DNA from: Micavibrio_A sp041655955
GTDB lineage: Bacteria > Pseudomonadota > Alphaproteobacteria > Micavibrionales > Micavibrionaceae
Direction: 5' to 3'
DNA: 64,000 bases
Assembly: GCA_041655955.1 (NCBI GenBank)
Contig: JBBAEN010000001.1
Span: forward strand, 496,001 to 560,000
Under the pieces are notes generated by a model. That model saw nothing but the letters and a program-made list of their open reading frames with translations, was not told the DNA's origin and did no database searches. The position numbers were made by a program, and so were the translations under genes. This document shows, in pieces, positions 50,936-59,184 of this stretch (the stretch's first letter is position 1; every line of letters begins with the position of its first letter).

Positions 50936-51985
50936 CTACGATAAAAACCCGCGCCCGTCGATAATAATCCCGGCCAAAAGCGCCGCGACCAGCAAAAGAT
51001 GCGCTATGACAAGGATATAGAGGCCGCGATGGAGATGTTTCGCCCCCAGCTGCGCCGTCGCCCCGTCCGGCCCCGCCCAGCCGCGTTTGAGGGCGCTTCC
51101 TTCAAGATCCTGCACCGCGCCGCCGAGGCTGACCTTCAGCGCCCAGGCCATCGCCGTGACCGCGGCCCCGCCTTCCGCATAGGAAGCCGCCCCTTTTCCG
51201 AAATGGAACAAGCCGATAAAGGAACGCGTCATGCCCGCCGTCGGCGTGATAAGCCCCGCCAGCGAGATAAGAATCCCCGTAAAGACGTTCGGCACAAACC
51301 CCATCAGCTTTTCCAGCGCTAGCGCAGGCCCCCCGAATCCCTTGGTAAAGCCGTCCTTGCCGAATCGCCATGAAAGCGCCGCCAGCACCGCGTAAAGATA
51401 GGCGGCGGGCAGCCCCGCAATCAGGTACCAAAGGACGGGCGCCACGATTCCCTTGTCGAAAATCCGCGCCCCCATGCCGATTCCGGTGCGGGTAATCGTA
51501 TATTCATCCGCCGCCGCCAGATTGATCCGCGTCGTCGTCGCCAGCGCGTAAAACGCGCCTTTGACCGTTTCCCTGCCCTGCATGGCCTTATAGAGACGGA
51601 AAAGCGCGTGCCACCCTGCCCCCGCCGCCAGAACAAGGCTCAAAGCGACAATGTCAACAACAAGCCAGTTTTCCGAATGATCGGACAAGGTCTGGAAGAA
51701 CTGCCCCGCCAGCGCCGCCATAAGAAGCGCCGTGATCATGATGATAAACCCGCGCGTCGCGAGGTCGCCCGCCTTGCGCTCCGTCTTGTCCAGCTTGCCG
51801 CCCAGCGGCCCGAACAGAAGATCCGCCGCGCGCCAGAAAAGCGGGTTGGCATTGCCGCCCAGCGGGCCGGCCAGAACGCCCATGGCCGATACCAGCAGGA
51901 TCGCGCAAACCGCGACCGGCAGGCGGGCCGGATCGAAGATTTGTTCATGCAGCATGGCCGGAAAAGCGGCGATTTGGTCGATCAT
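50936..51985 (-). CDS. Divergent CobD/CbiB-family membrane protein
   Basis: A 349-residue integral membrane protein with about six helices. The pattern follows adenosylcobinamide-phosphate synthase (CobD/CbiB). The segment ALATTTRINLAAADEYTITR, then FDKGIVAPVLWYLIAGLPAA, stands where CbiB has its ESxxENxxDGxxAPLFW region. LEKLMGFVPNVFTG stands for the NWIPARLT motif and EGGAAVTAMAWALKVSLGG for the NAGxPEAAMAGAL region. Many normally invariant residues differ, so enzymatic activity is doubtful. No other cobalamin gene is in the window. The ATG at 51985 is preferred over the longer frame to 52057, which adds a polar leader; no strong ribosome-binding site is seen. Confidence 0.65.
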   Translation of the reverse strand: MIDQIAAFPAMLHEQIFDPARLPVAVCAILLVSAMGVLAGPLGGNANPLFWRAADLLFGPLGGKLDKTERKAGDLATRGFIIMITALLMAALAGQFFQTLSDHSENWLVVDIVALSLVLAAGAGWHALFRLYKAMQGRETVKGAFYALATTTRINLAAADEYTITRTGIGMGARIFDKGIVAPVLWYLIAGLPAAYLYAVLAALSWRFGKDGFTKGFGGPALALEKLMGFVPNVFTGILISLAGLITPTAGMTRSFIGLFHFGKGAASYAEGGAAVTAMAWALKVSLGGAVQDLEGSALKRGWAGPDGATAQLGAKHLHRGLYILVIAHLLLVAALLAGIIIDGRGFLS

Positions 51986-52077
51986 GGTTAATTTGCTGTA
52001 CTTGCGAAAGGCTGTTTTCGTGTATGATGGAACTATATTACTGTTAAACGGCGGCATTTCATAGGGTTAGAAAAACA

Positions 52078-53472
52078 ATGCTCTACCATCTTTACGATTT
52101 CCAGCATGCCTTGCTGACCCCCGTCCGGGCGGCGGCGGAAATGACCCGCGCAAGTTTCCAGAATCCATGGAACCCGCTGGCGCACACACAGGTCGGGCGG
52201 AGCATCGCCGCCGGCGCCGAGCTTTTCGAGCGCGTGACGCGCCGTTTCGGCAAGCCGGAATGGGGCCTCCCCGAAACCATCATTGATGGCCGCCCCGTTG
52301 CCGTGACCGAAGAAGCCACGATCGAAAAGCCGTTTTGCCAGCTCACCCATTTCAAGCGGGCCGTCCGCCGCAAAGACCCGCGCGTCCTCGTCGTCGCCCC
52401 GATGTCGGGCCATTACGCGACCCTGCTCCGCGGCACGGTCGAGGCCCTGCTCCCCCATCACGACGTCTATGTCACGGACTGGATCGACGCGCGGCAGGTG
52501 GCGCTCGGCGAGGGACGCTTTAATCTCGACGACTATATCACTTATTTGCGCGAATTCATGGCGCTGCTCGGGCCGGACACGCATCTTATCGCGGTGTGCC
52601 AGCCCGCCGTGCCGGTTCTGGCCGCCATAGCGTTGATGGCGAGCGAAAACGACCCGAACCAGCCCCTGTCCATGACGCTGATGGGCGGGCCTATCGACAC
52701 GCGCATTTCCAAGACCGCCGTGAACCGGCTGGCCGAAGAGCGCCCCTTAAGCTGGTTCGAACATGCGGTCGTCGAAACCGTTCCCGCCTATTATCCCGGC
52801 GCGTTCCGCAAGGTCTATCCGGGCTTTTTGCAGCTAAGCGGCTTTATGTCGATGAATCTCGACCGCCATGTCGGGAGCCATATGAAATTCTACCAGCATC
52901 TCGTGCAGGGCGACGGCGAGAGCGCGGATTTCCACCGCAAATTCTACAATGAATATAACGCCGTGATGGATATTACGGGCGAGTTCTACCTGCAAACCGT
53001 GGACACGGTGTTCCAGCGCCATCTCCTCCCCCGCGGCCAGATGAAATGGCGCGATCCGCATACCGAGCGGCTCGTCGATGTCCGCCCGCGCGACATTACC
53101 CATACGGCGCTCTTCACGATTGAAGGGGAGCTTGACGATATTTCATCGCGCGGCCAGACGACGGCGGCGCACGATCTCTGCTATAACCTGCCCCAGAAAA
53201 AGCAATATCACCTCTTCCAGCTCAAGACCGGCCATTACGGCATTTTCAACGGCTCGCGCTACCGCAACGAAGTCATGCCGCGCATCAGGAACTTTATCCG
53301 CAAATTCGATGAAGGCTGCGATCCGGTGCCGGAAAAAGACCTGCTGTCCGTGCCCGATATCGCCCCGTCCCGTTTCAACCGCGAAACCCACGGCGTCGCC
53401 GCCGTCCGCCGCTGGCTGAAAGAACGCGACGCCGCCCCCCGCGACAAAAAAGACGCCCCGCAGGACGCCTGA
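52078..53472 (+). CDS. phaZ: Intracellular polyhydroxyalkanoate depolymerase, copy 1
   Basis: A 464-residue α/β-hydrolase-like enzyme that mobilises stored PHA granules. It matches the intracellular PHB depolymerase family (TIGR01849). APMSGHYATLLRGTVEALLP (108–127) leads to the strand before the nucleophile, and the Cys nucleophile is Cys174 in AVCQPAVPV, equivalent to Cys183 of Cupriavidus PhaZ1. The C-terminal GEYDDISxxGQ-type Asp region (LDDISSRGQTTAAH) and the final catalytic His (KTGHYGIFNG) are present. No signal peptide. A second paralogue is at 55155–56456; no PHA synthase is in the window. Divergent from the CbiB-like gene. Confidence 0.93.
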   Translation: MLYHLYDFQHALLTPVRAAAEMTRASFQNPWNPLAHTQVGRSIAAGAELFERVTRRFGKPEWGLPETIIDGRPVAVTEEATIEKPFCQLTHFKRAVRRKDPRVLVVAPMSGHYATLLRGTVEALLPHHDVYVTDWIDARQVALGEGRFNLDDYITYLREFMALLGPDTHLIAVCQPAVPVLAAIALMASENDPNQPLSMTLMGGPIDTRISKTAVNRLAEERPLSWFEHAVVETVPAYYPGAFRKVYPGFLQLSGFMSMNLDRHVGSHMKFYQHLVQGDGESADFHRKFYNEYNAVMDITGEFYLQTVDTVFQRHLLPRGQMKWRDPHTERLVDVRPRDITHTALFTIEGELDDISSRGQTTAAHDLCYNLPQKKQYHLFQLKTGHYGIFNGSRYRNEVMPRIRNFIRKFDEGCDPVPEKDLLSVPDIAPSRFNRETHGVAAVRRWLKERDAAPRDKKDAPQDA

Positions 53473-53532
53473 AACCAGGCCGCGCGGGGCTGGCCGATTG
53501 CACGGATGAGGGCATACACGTCGCTCCTGACC

Positions 53533-54396
53533 TTAGTTGCATTGAAGGACTCCATAACCAGTAACCCCATCGCCGCAAGTAGGATGCCAAGCTGGGAAGA
53601 CTTGCGCTACACAGCGCGCGCCTACAGGGCTGCACGCAACGCCCACAGACCATCCGATTTCGGCGCAAAGCGCCATTTCTGGCGGCGGGGATGCATAACA
53701 AATTGCGCCGCCCATAGCCACTGTTCCCCCTGCTGGCGGCGGGTCAACGGTGCAAGCCTGATGCGTGTATGTGCCGGACAGGGTGCCATTTGTGCAGGTG
53801 CGGGTTTGGCTGGCGCAACTGCTACCATGTGGGACGCTCGCCGCCTGATAGGCCGTGATGCTTGCGCCATGCGCGACCGTTCCCCAAGGGCCGGTGCAAT
53901 CGGCGGGCGGGGGAGCGCCGCAATCATTTTGATAGATGGTGATGCTGCCCGGATGCTCTCCGCCGCACCAGCCGGATTTGCGGCGCTCTCTATATGGATA
54001 TCCGGCTGGCATGGGAGCATCATAGGCATATGCTGTTGAATAATTACAATTATGACCTGCTGCATCGGTGCATGGATAACTGTAATCACCAAAAAAATCA
54101 TAGGGAAAGCACTCGTACGACACTATAGTTCCCGTAAATAAGCATTGACCGGCGGCGCATGCCGCCATGGTCAATCCGTTCGGATTGTTGATGACGCTTT
54201 GCCATTCGGGGGCGGTTCTGGTTGATACAAAGCGGGCATTGGGCTGGCCCGCCGGGTTGGTGACTTGGCGGCACTGGCCATGTTCATCAATCGTCACGGT
54301 TGCGCCGACCGCGATAGTATATCTATCGGCCGCAAAGCTCGTCGCCGCGCCAGCCAGCATTATCAAACCAGTCATGAAAAGCGCGCGCTTCATCAT
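53533..54396 (-). CDS. Secreted Cys-rich protein with a CTGPWG…LSGTY repeat-like motif
   Basis: About 287 residues with a Sec signal peptide (MMKRALFMTGLIMLAGAATS, cleavage near AADRY). The mature protein contains about 20 Cys, so it is probably disulfide-rich and periplasmic or surface-exposed. A central segment, CTGPWGTVAHG, then SCASQTRTCTNGTLSGTY, then THQAC, is a recurring motif of bacterial secreted proteins whose function is not known. The start overlaps the stop of the lipoprotein gene as ATGATGA, so the two are translated together. It is convergent with phaZ copy 1, ending 60 bp from it. Confidence 0.68.
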   Translation of the reverse strand: MMKRALFMTGLIMLAGAATSFAADRYTIAVGATVTIDEHGQCRQVTNPAGQPNARFVSTRTAPEWQSVINNPNGLTMAACAAGQCLFTGTIVSYECFPYDFFGDYSYPCTDAAGHNCNYSTAYAYDAPMPAGYPYRERRKSGWCGGEHPGSITIYQNDCGAPPPADCTGPWGTVAHGASITAYQAASVPHGSSCASQTRTCTNGTLSGTYTHQACTVDPPPAGGTVAMGGAICYASPPPEMALCAEIGWSVGVACSPVGARCVAQVFPAWHPTCGDGVTGYGVLQCN

Positions 54397-54692
54397 CGGC
54401 ATGCGCTTATTCGCATGGGGTGGGAAGCGTCCCCCGTGTTGCGGTCGCCCTCTTCCAGCACCAGCCACGTCGCCTTGACGGTCGAAAGCGCATAGCCCTC
54501 ATGGGCTTTGGGTTCGCTCAAATCCTGAATGAGGAGGCAACGGCCATGGCGGTCTATGACCTTGTTTTCGCCCGCCTTGATAAACACCAGTTCGGCCATA
54601 CCGGCTTCGGATATGGCAGGTTTTTCGGAACAGGCGGCCAATGTAAAAGCCGCGATAAAGATAAATAGACTTCGATAAAGACCTGATTTCAA
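54393..54692 (-). CDS. Small lipoprotein
   Basis: A 99-residue protein with a lipoprotein signal peptide: MKSGLYRSLFIFIAAFTLAA followed by Cys21, a clear L-A-A-C lipobox, so it is lipidated at Cys21 and finally N-acylated by Lnt. The mature part is short, soluble and of no known family; its ENKVIDRHGRCLLI segment resembles the IDEHGQCRQV segment of the Cys-rich neighbour, hinting at shared ancestry of a short domain. The start is a TTG with GGAG six bases upstream; another TTG at 54704 is less well placed. Confidence 0.65.
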   Translation of the reverse strand: MKSGLYRSLFIFIAAFTLAACSEKPAISEAGMAELVFIKAGENKVIDRHGRCLLIQDLSEPKAHEGYALSTVKATWLVLEEGDRNTGDASHPMRISACR

Positions 54693-54704
54693 GGGATGCT
54701 CCAA

Positions 54705-55154
54705 AACCTTCCTTTTTGAACCATTGGAGCTAAAAAGAAGGCGGATGCGGTTTGTTCAATGAAATTAAGGGGAGAAAACTTTGGAAAGACGCGCTATACT
54801 GTAAATAGAGTACCGTTCAAAAAGGAACGGTTTCTATCGCCGCATCTATTACTTCAACCATTTGAAATTAATTACATTTTTATTATTAAGCGAACCCTGT
54901 CATCCCGCGTGGGAACATCTTTCTGAACAGGGCGGCCATGGGCAGCCCCGCTCAATCCACCTCCTTCTCCCGTTTTATCCACAAGGGTAAGCCGCGCCAT
55001 TTTCATGGAGATGCGCGGATAGATCTTCTTTTCCCCCACCTTATCCACATCAATAAGCCGCTAATATTGCACCGCACATATCGCAAGCGGGGCCGCAAGC
55101 GTACTATCCCCGTCATGAGGGATGAGTAACCGCGAAAAGAGGGATCAGACCGCC
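54705..55154 (+). other. 450-bp intergenic region with AT-rich stretch and two perfect DnaA boxes
   Basis: No gene is seen. A small hairpin (54812–54818 with 54825–54831) is followed by a ~30-bp stretch of about 90% A+T (54861–54890) in an otherwise GC-rich genome. Two direct copies of the DnaA-box consensus TTATCCACA lie at 54975–54983 and 55042–55050. Divergent transcription (lipoprotein leftward, phaZ copy 2 rightward) means promoters must also be here. AT-rich DNA plus DnaA boxes is the content of a replication origin, but this is inference; see findings. Confidence 0.5.
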
Positions 55155-56456
55155 ATGTACGCCGATTATGCCTTGCATGATGCCGCCCAAAGAGGCGTCC
55201 GTTTTTCTTTCAGCGCCGCCGCGATGGGGTTCAACAGCCTGTCCTTTCAGGCAAGAGCGTTCGGATTCAGCGACGCGGCGCAGGAATTCAAGGCCGCCGG
55301 ACTCTGGCTCGACGAAGGATCGCACAGCCACGAAAAACCCTCCTTCAACCTGACATCCACACCCCTTGGCGGCCAGGACGGCCCGCGCGCCGCGGTGCGG
55401 GAAGAAAAAGCCCTCAGCCTGCCCTATTGCGATCTCGTCCGGTTCGCGCGGGAAACAGACAGGCACGACCCGAAAATCCTGCTCGTCGCCCCCATGTCGG
55501 GCCATTATGCGACCCTGCTCCGCGGCACGGTCGAGGCGCTGCTGCCCGCCCATGACGTTTATATCACCGACTGGGTAAACGCCCGCGACGTGCCCCCCGC
55601 CGCCGGGTCGTTCGGCATGGCGGATTATGCGGGGTATATCAGGCACTTCCTCCGCCATCTGGGGCCGGATACCCATGTCGCGGCGGTGTGCCAGCCGGTC
55701 GTGCCGGTTCTGGCCGCCATATCCCTCATGGCCGCGGACGGCGATCCGGCGCAGCCCGTATCCATGACCCTGATGGGCGGCCCCGTCGATACGCGCGCCG
55801 CGCCCACGGATGTCACGAAATTCGCCGAAGATCATTCCATGGCATGGTTTGCGCGCCACGCGCTTTCCGCTGTGCCTTTGGGCTATCGCGCCGCGGGGCG
55901 GGAGGTTTACCCCGGTTTCAAGCAATTGACCGGGTTTCTTGCCATGAATCCCGACCGCCATGCGGCCTCGGCCCGCGATATGTTCCAGCATCTGCGCCGC
56001 GGGGACGACGAATCAGCCGCCAAAATCCGCGATTTTTACCGTGAATACTGCGCGGTTATGGATATTCCGGCGCAATTCTACCTTGAAACGGTGGACTGGG
56101 TGTTCAAACGCCACCTCCTCCCCAAAGGCGAAATGGTGCTGGACGGTCAAAGGGTTACGCCCTCCGCCATCACCAAAACCGCCCTGCTGACCATCGAGGG
56201 CGAGCGTGACGATATTTCCGCCCCCGGCCAGACGGTCGCCGCCCATGCGCTTTGTAATAATATTGCGCCGCGCAAAAAATTTCACTATCTCCAGCAAGGC
56301 GCCGGGCATTATGGCATCTTTGAGGGGCGGCGCTGGCGGGAGGAAATCAGCCCCCGCCTGAGCGCGTTTATCCGGGCGCAGCCTGTGGATAACAAGCTGA
56401 AATACAGTCCGATTTCGGGAAATAGTCGGCCAATGCCACATAATTTCGGCGGCTAG
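55155..56456 (+). CDS. Intracellular polyhydroxyalkanoate depolymerase, copy 2
   Basis: A 433-residue paralogue of the depolymerase at 52078. The conserved block APMSGHYATLLRGTVEALLP is identical, the Cys nucleophile is Cys179 (AAVCQPVVPV), the Asp region reads ERDDISAPGQTVAAH and the final His is in GAGHYGIFEG. The N-terminal ~85 residues differ from copy 1. I chose the ATG at 55155, with AGAGGG about ten bases upstream, over an earlier ATG at 55122 whose site is too close. It follows the DnaA-box-bearing intergenic region; a further DnaA-box sequence (56384–56392) lies in its 3′ end. No signal peptide. Confidence 0.92.
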   Translation: MYADYALHDAAQRGVRFSFSAAAMGFNSLSFQARAFGFSDAAQEFKAAGLWLDEGSHSHEKPSFNLTSTPLGGQDGPRAAVREEKALSLPYCDLVRFARETDRHDPKILLVAPMSGHYATLLRGTVEALLPAHDVYITDWVNARDVPPAAGSFGMADYAGYIRHFLRHLGPDTHVAAVCQPVVPVLAAISLMAADGDPAQPVSMTLMGGPVDTRAAPTDVTKFAEDHSMAWFARHALSAVPLGYRAAGREVYPGFKQLTGFLAMNPDRHAASARDMFQHLRRGDDESAAKIRDFYREYCAVMDIPAQFYLETVDWVFKRHLLPKGEMVLDGQRVTPSAITKTALLTIEGERDDISAPGQTVAAHALCNNIAPRKKFHYLQQGAGHYGIFEGRRWREEISPRLSAFIRAQPVDNKLKYSPISGNSRPMPHNFGG

Positions 56457-56637
56457 GCCGCGGCCCCGCACCCTCCCTTCAAAACGAAGAAAAACATTAT
56501 AATATCAATGCCTTAAGAAAAAGTAATTTTCTTACCCGGAAATGGTAAAATATTTTTTCATTTGTCCCTTGCCAATTATTTTCAAACTGGCTAGGTTCGT
56601 GCTATCATAGTTTTAAGACATCACTGACAGAGGACGC

Positions 56638-57432
56638 ATGAAACGAAGGGTCAAACCTTTGAATGCGGAACGGCCACGCGCGCGTTCCGGACGGGATCTC
56701 CTTGCCTTTGACCATGGCAATGGCTGGATCGGCCTGCCTTTTGCCGAGATTTCACCGCGCCTGAAACTGTCGGTGAGCGAGCGCGCCAAGCGCATGGCCC
56801 TGCGCCTCGACCCCCAGAACCGCCTCGTCCATCTGGTCGTCCCCAAACGCGCCAGCATGCGCACCGCCTATTTATTCGCCGAACAGAACAAGGACTGGAT
56901 CCGCGAGAAACTGCGCACCCTGCCGCGCCCCGTTCCTTTTAAAAACGGCGAAATCCTGCCAATCCTTGGCCGCGAGCGCAAAATCATCGTTCTTTACAAC
57001 CCCGCTTTAAAGACGACCGATATCCTCTTGAAAAAAGACGAACTTCTTGTCCTGACCAACAAAACCGATCCGTCCGTGCGCATCCGCCGCTTTCTCGTCG
57101 ATCTGGCACAGGAAAAACTGACCGAGCTGTCGCTTGAAAAAGCCGCCCGGCTCCGCCGTAAAATTGCCGAAGTGCAGGTGAAAGATACGCGCTCCCGCTG
57201 GGGTTCCTGTACCGAAGATGGCCGTCTTTCCTTCTCGTGGCGGCTCATCTTCGCGCCCGCCAAGGCCTTTGATTATGTGGTCGCGCATGAATGCGCCCAC
57301 CTCGTCCATATGGATCACAGCGATAATTTCTGGCGTGTCTGCGAACGTGCCTCCCGCGCCTATGAAGAAGGCAAGGACTGGATGCACAAAAACGGCCACA
57401 CGCTGATGCGTTTTGGGGCCCATTCCTCGTAG
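56638..57432 (+). CDS. YgjP-like (DUF45/M48-type) zinc metallopeptidase
   Basis: A 264-residue soluble protein of the YgjP-like metallopeptidase family. The zinc motif is His217-Glu218-x-x-His221 in VAHECAHLVHMDHSDNFW, with His227 as the likely third ligand. TRSRWGSCTEDGRLSFSWRL just before it is the family signature. The N-terminal half is the usual β-rich region. Substrate unknown. The gene is preceded by a 181-bp AT-rich gap (56457–56637, including AAAATATTTTTTC) that probably holds its promoter. Confidence 0.88.
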   Translation: MKRRVKPLNAERPRARSGRDLLAFDHGNGWIGLPFAEISPRLKLSVSERAKRMALRLDPQNRLVHLVVPKRASMRTAYLFAEQNKDWIREKLRTLPRPVPFKNGEILPILGRERKIIVLYNPALKTTDILLKKDELLVLTNKTDPSVRIRRFLVDLAQEKLTELSLEKAARLRRKIAEVQVKDTRSRWGSCTEDGRLSFSWRLIFAPAKAFDYVVAHECAHLVHMDHSDNFWRVCERASRAYEEGKDWMHKNGHTLMRFGAHSS

Positions 57433-57795
57433 CCGAGAATGTGTTCCATCTCCGGCCCGCGGTTGCCCGTACTTACACACTATAGGCAGCCGCGGGCTTT
57501 TTCTTTATCCGCCTCATTTGCGGCCTGCAAATCATAAACCGCTCCCATTTCCCGGCCATATCTGCGCGCTTATACATCACCGCTTTATGCTTTCGCAGCG
57601 CCGCCCTGCCGCAACCTTGCTCCCGCTTCCCTAAATCCCCGCGCCCGCCTTGCAATTACCGGCATCTTTTCAGGGCAGGCCCGCACCCTGCCCGTTCAGC
57701 CATTGCCGTGGCCGCGTGATTATCCACAGGAGGCTGTGTATAAACGGCTTATAAGCCTGTGACCTTTTTCGGGAAAAACTGATACACTCCGGCCC
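57433..57795 (+). other. Intergenic region with inverted DnaA-box pair
   Basis: A 363-bp gap without a gene. Near its right end are TTATCCACA (57720–57728) and, 6 bp on, TGTGTATAA (57735–57743), which is the consensus box TTATACACA in inverse orientation. A perfect 12-bp palindrome GGCTTATAAGCC follows at 57746–57757. The pair lies 50–75 bp upstream of the nucleoside hydrolase start and could be an operator for DnaA or part of the wider DnaA-box cluster. Confidence 0.5.
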
Positions 57796-59184
57796 ATGGA
57801 AAAGACCAAAATCCTTTATGACGGCGATATGGGCGGTGACGATTTATGGGCGATTGCCATGCTGCTCGCTCACCGCGACCGTTTTGACATACGCGGTATT
57901 GCGAGCGTTTTCGGTAATGTCAGCCAGCCTTTCGCCACCCGCAACATCGCCAATTTCCTGCATTGGCTCGGCGTGGACGATATAGAAACCGTACAGGGCG
58001 CGGACACGCCATGCGATGGTATGCGTCCGTTCGGCGACGACGCGTACGGGGAAGGCGGGGTCGGCGGCGTCATATTGCCGGAATCGCCGCAAGCCTGCCC
58101 CACCGTCGATATAGCGGACTGGTACGCGGCCAAACTCGACGAAGCCATGCCCGATCCCTCCGCGCAAAGCGGCACGGCGGCCTCTGGCGGCTCCGCTCTT
58201 TATAAGGCCGCGCAGAACGGTACGGCCCTTGACGAATCCGCCCATGATAAAACCACGCAGGGCGGAACGGCCTTTGACGGCTCCACCCTTGACAAGGCAC
58301 CGCAAGACACTGAAAAGTTTGACGGTTCTCCCCTTGAGAAGGCAGCACAGGGCGGTGTTGTTTTCGACAGATCCGCTCCCGATATAAGCGCACAGGGAGG
58401 CGTGGCCCTTGACGGTTCTGCCCCCGATAAAACCGCACAGGGTGACGCGGCCTTTAACGGAGCCGTCCCCGATAAAATTTCTGGCAAGGCTCCTGATAAA
58501 GCTTCCGGCCCCGTCACCGTCCTTGCCACCGGCCCCATCACCAATCTGGCGCTTTTTGCGCAGAAATACCCGCAAAAAACCGCGAAAATCCGTGAAATCA
58601 TCTGGATGGGGGGCGGGATGACCCCGCCCGGCAAGGGCGGGAAGCCTGTTTTGCTCGAAAATGGCGCGATCCGCTCCGGCAACATCATGCCTTACGCGGA
58701 ATTCAACGCCTATCAAGACCCGAAAGCGCTCAATATCCTGCTTGAAACGGGTATACGCATCGTTTTCATGGCGGCGGACGCCTCGCAGAACATGGTTCTG
58801 ACACCCGAACGGCAAGACCGCATCGCCGCCATCGATTCGCTGTACGCCCCGTCATTCCATCGTATGCTGATGGCGGTCGCGGCGCTGGATATGGGAAAAT
58901 TCGGGGTGGACGGGCCGTTTATCCACGATCCCAACGTGGCCATCTATGCGCTGAGGCCCGATCTCTATAAAGGCCGCGCCGTCCCCGCCCTCGCTTTCCA
59001 CGAAGCGGAACCGGCGAGCGAACATCGCGGCGAGGCGCTGGAATGCGGCAAACCGGACGGAAAAGCCAACGCCTTCTGGCTGGACGGAGTCACCGATACG
59101 GAAGAAATTTTCACCCTGATGCTGGAAAGCCTGAAAACGACTATCGCGCAAGCCGCAGAAAATCGAGCGCGCCTTGCAGGATAA
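57796..59184 (+). CDS. Nucleoside hydrolase (IUNH family) with internal tandem repeat
   Basis: A 462-residue enzyme of the inosine/uridine-preferring nucleoside hydrolase family, which splits ribonucleosides to base and ribose using Ca2+. The metal motif DxDxGxDD appears as DGDMGGDD (Asp9, Asp11, Asp15, Asp16), ATGPITNLALF is intact, and the C-terminal HDPNVAIYAL matches the family's metal-binding/active-site His region. Ordinary members have ~310–350 residues; here about 110 residues (about 122–236) are inserted as seven copies of a 15-residue repeat just before VTVLATGPITN. Without the insert the length is normal. The 3′ end overlaps the convergent ruvX gene by 44 bp. Confidence 0.88.
   Translation: MEKTKILYDGDMGGDDLWAIAMLLAHRDRFDIRGIASVFGNVSQPFATRNIANFLHWLGVDDIETVQGADTPCDGMRPFGDDAYGEGGVGGVILPESPQACPTVDIADWYAAKLDEAMPDPSAQSGTAASGGSALYKAAQNGTALDESAHDKTTQGGTAFDGSTLDKAPQDTEKFDGSPLEKAAQGGVVFDRSAPDISAQGGVALDGSAPDKTAQGDAAFNGAVPDKISGKAPDKASGPVTVLATGPITNLALFAQKYPQKTAKIREIIWMGGGMTPPGKGGKPVLLENGAIRSGNIMPYAEFNAYQDPKALNILLETGIRIVFMAADASQNMVLTPERQDRIAAIDSLYAPSFHRMLMAVAALDMGKFGVDGPFIHDPNVAIYALRPDLYKGRAVPALAFHEAEPASEHRGEALECGKPDGKANAFWLDGVTDTEEIFTLMLESLKTTIAQAAENRARLAG
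58162..58479 (+). repeat. In-frame 45-bp tandem repeat, seven units
   Basis: Seven diverged units: one of 48 bp then six of 45 bp, each encoding roughly AQGGTAFDGSAPDKT. Both third-base and amino-acid changes separate copies, so the array is not brand new. It lies inside the nucleoside hydrolase gene and keeps its reading frame; the low-complexity protein is Ala/Gly/Asp/Ser/Thr-rich and probably a disordered surface loop. A degenerate half-unit (SGKAPDKASG) follows. Confidence 0.9.
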
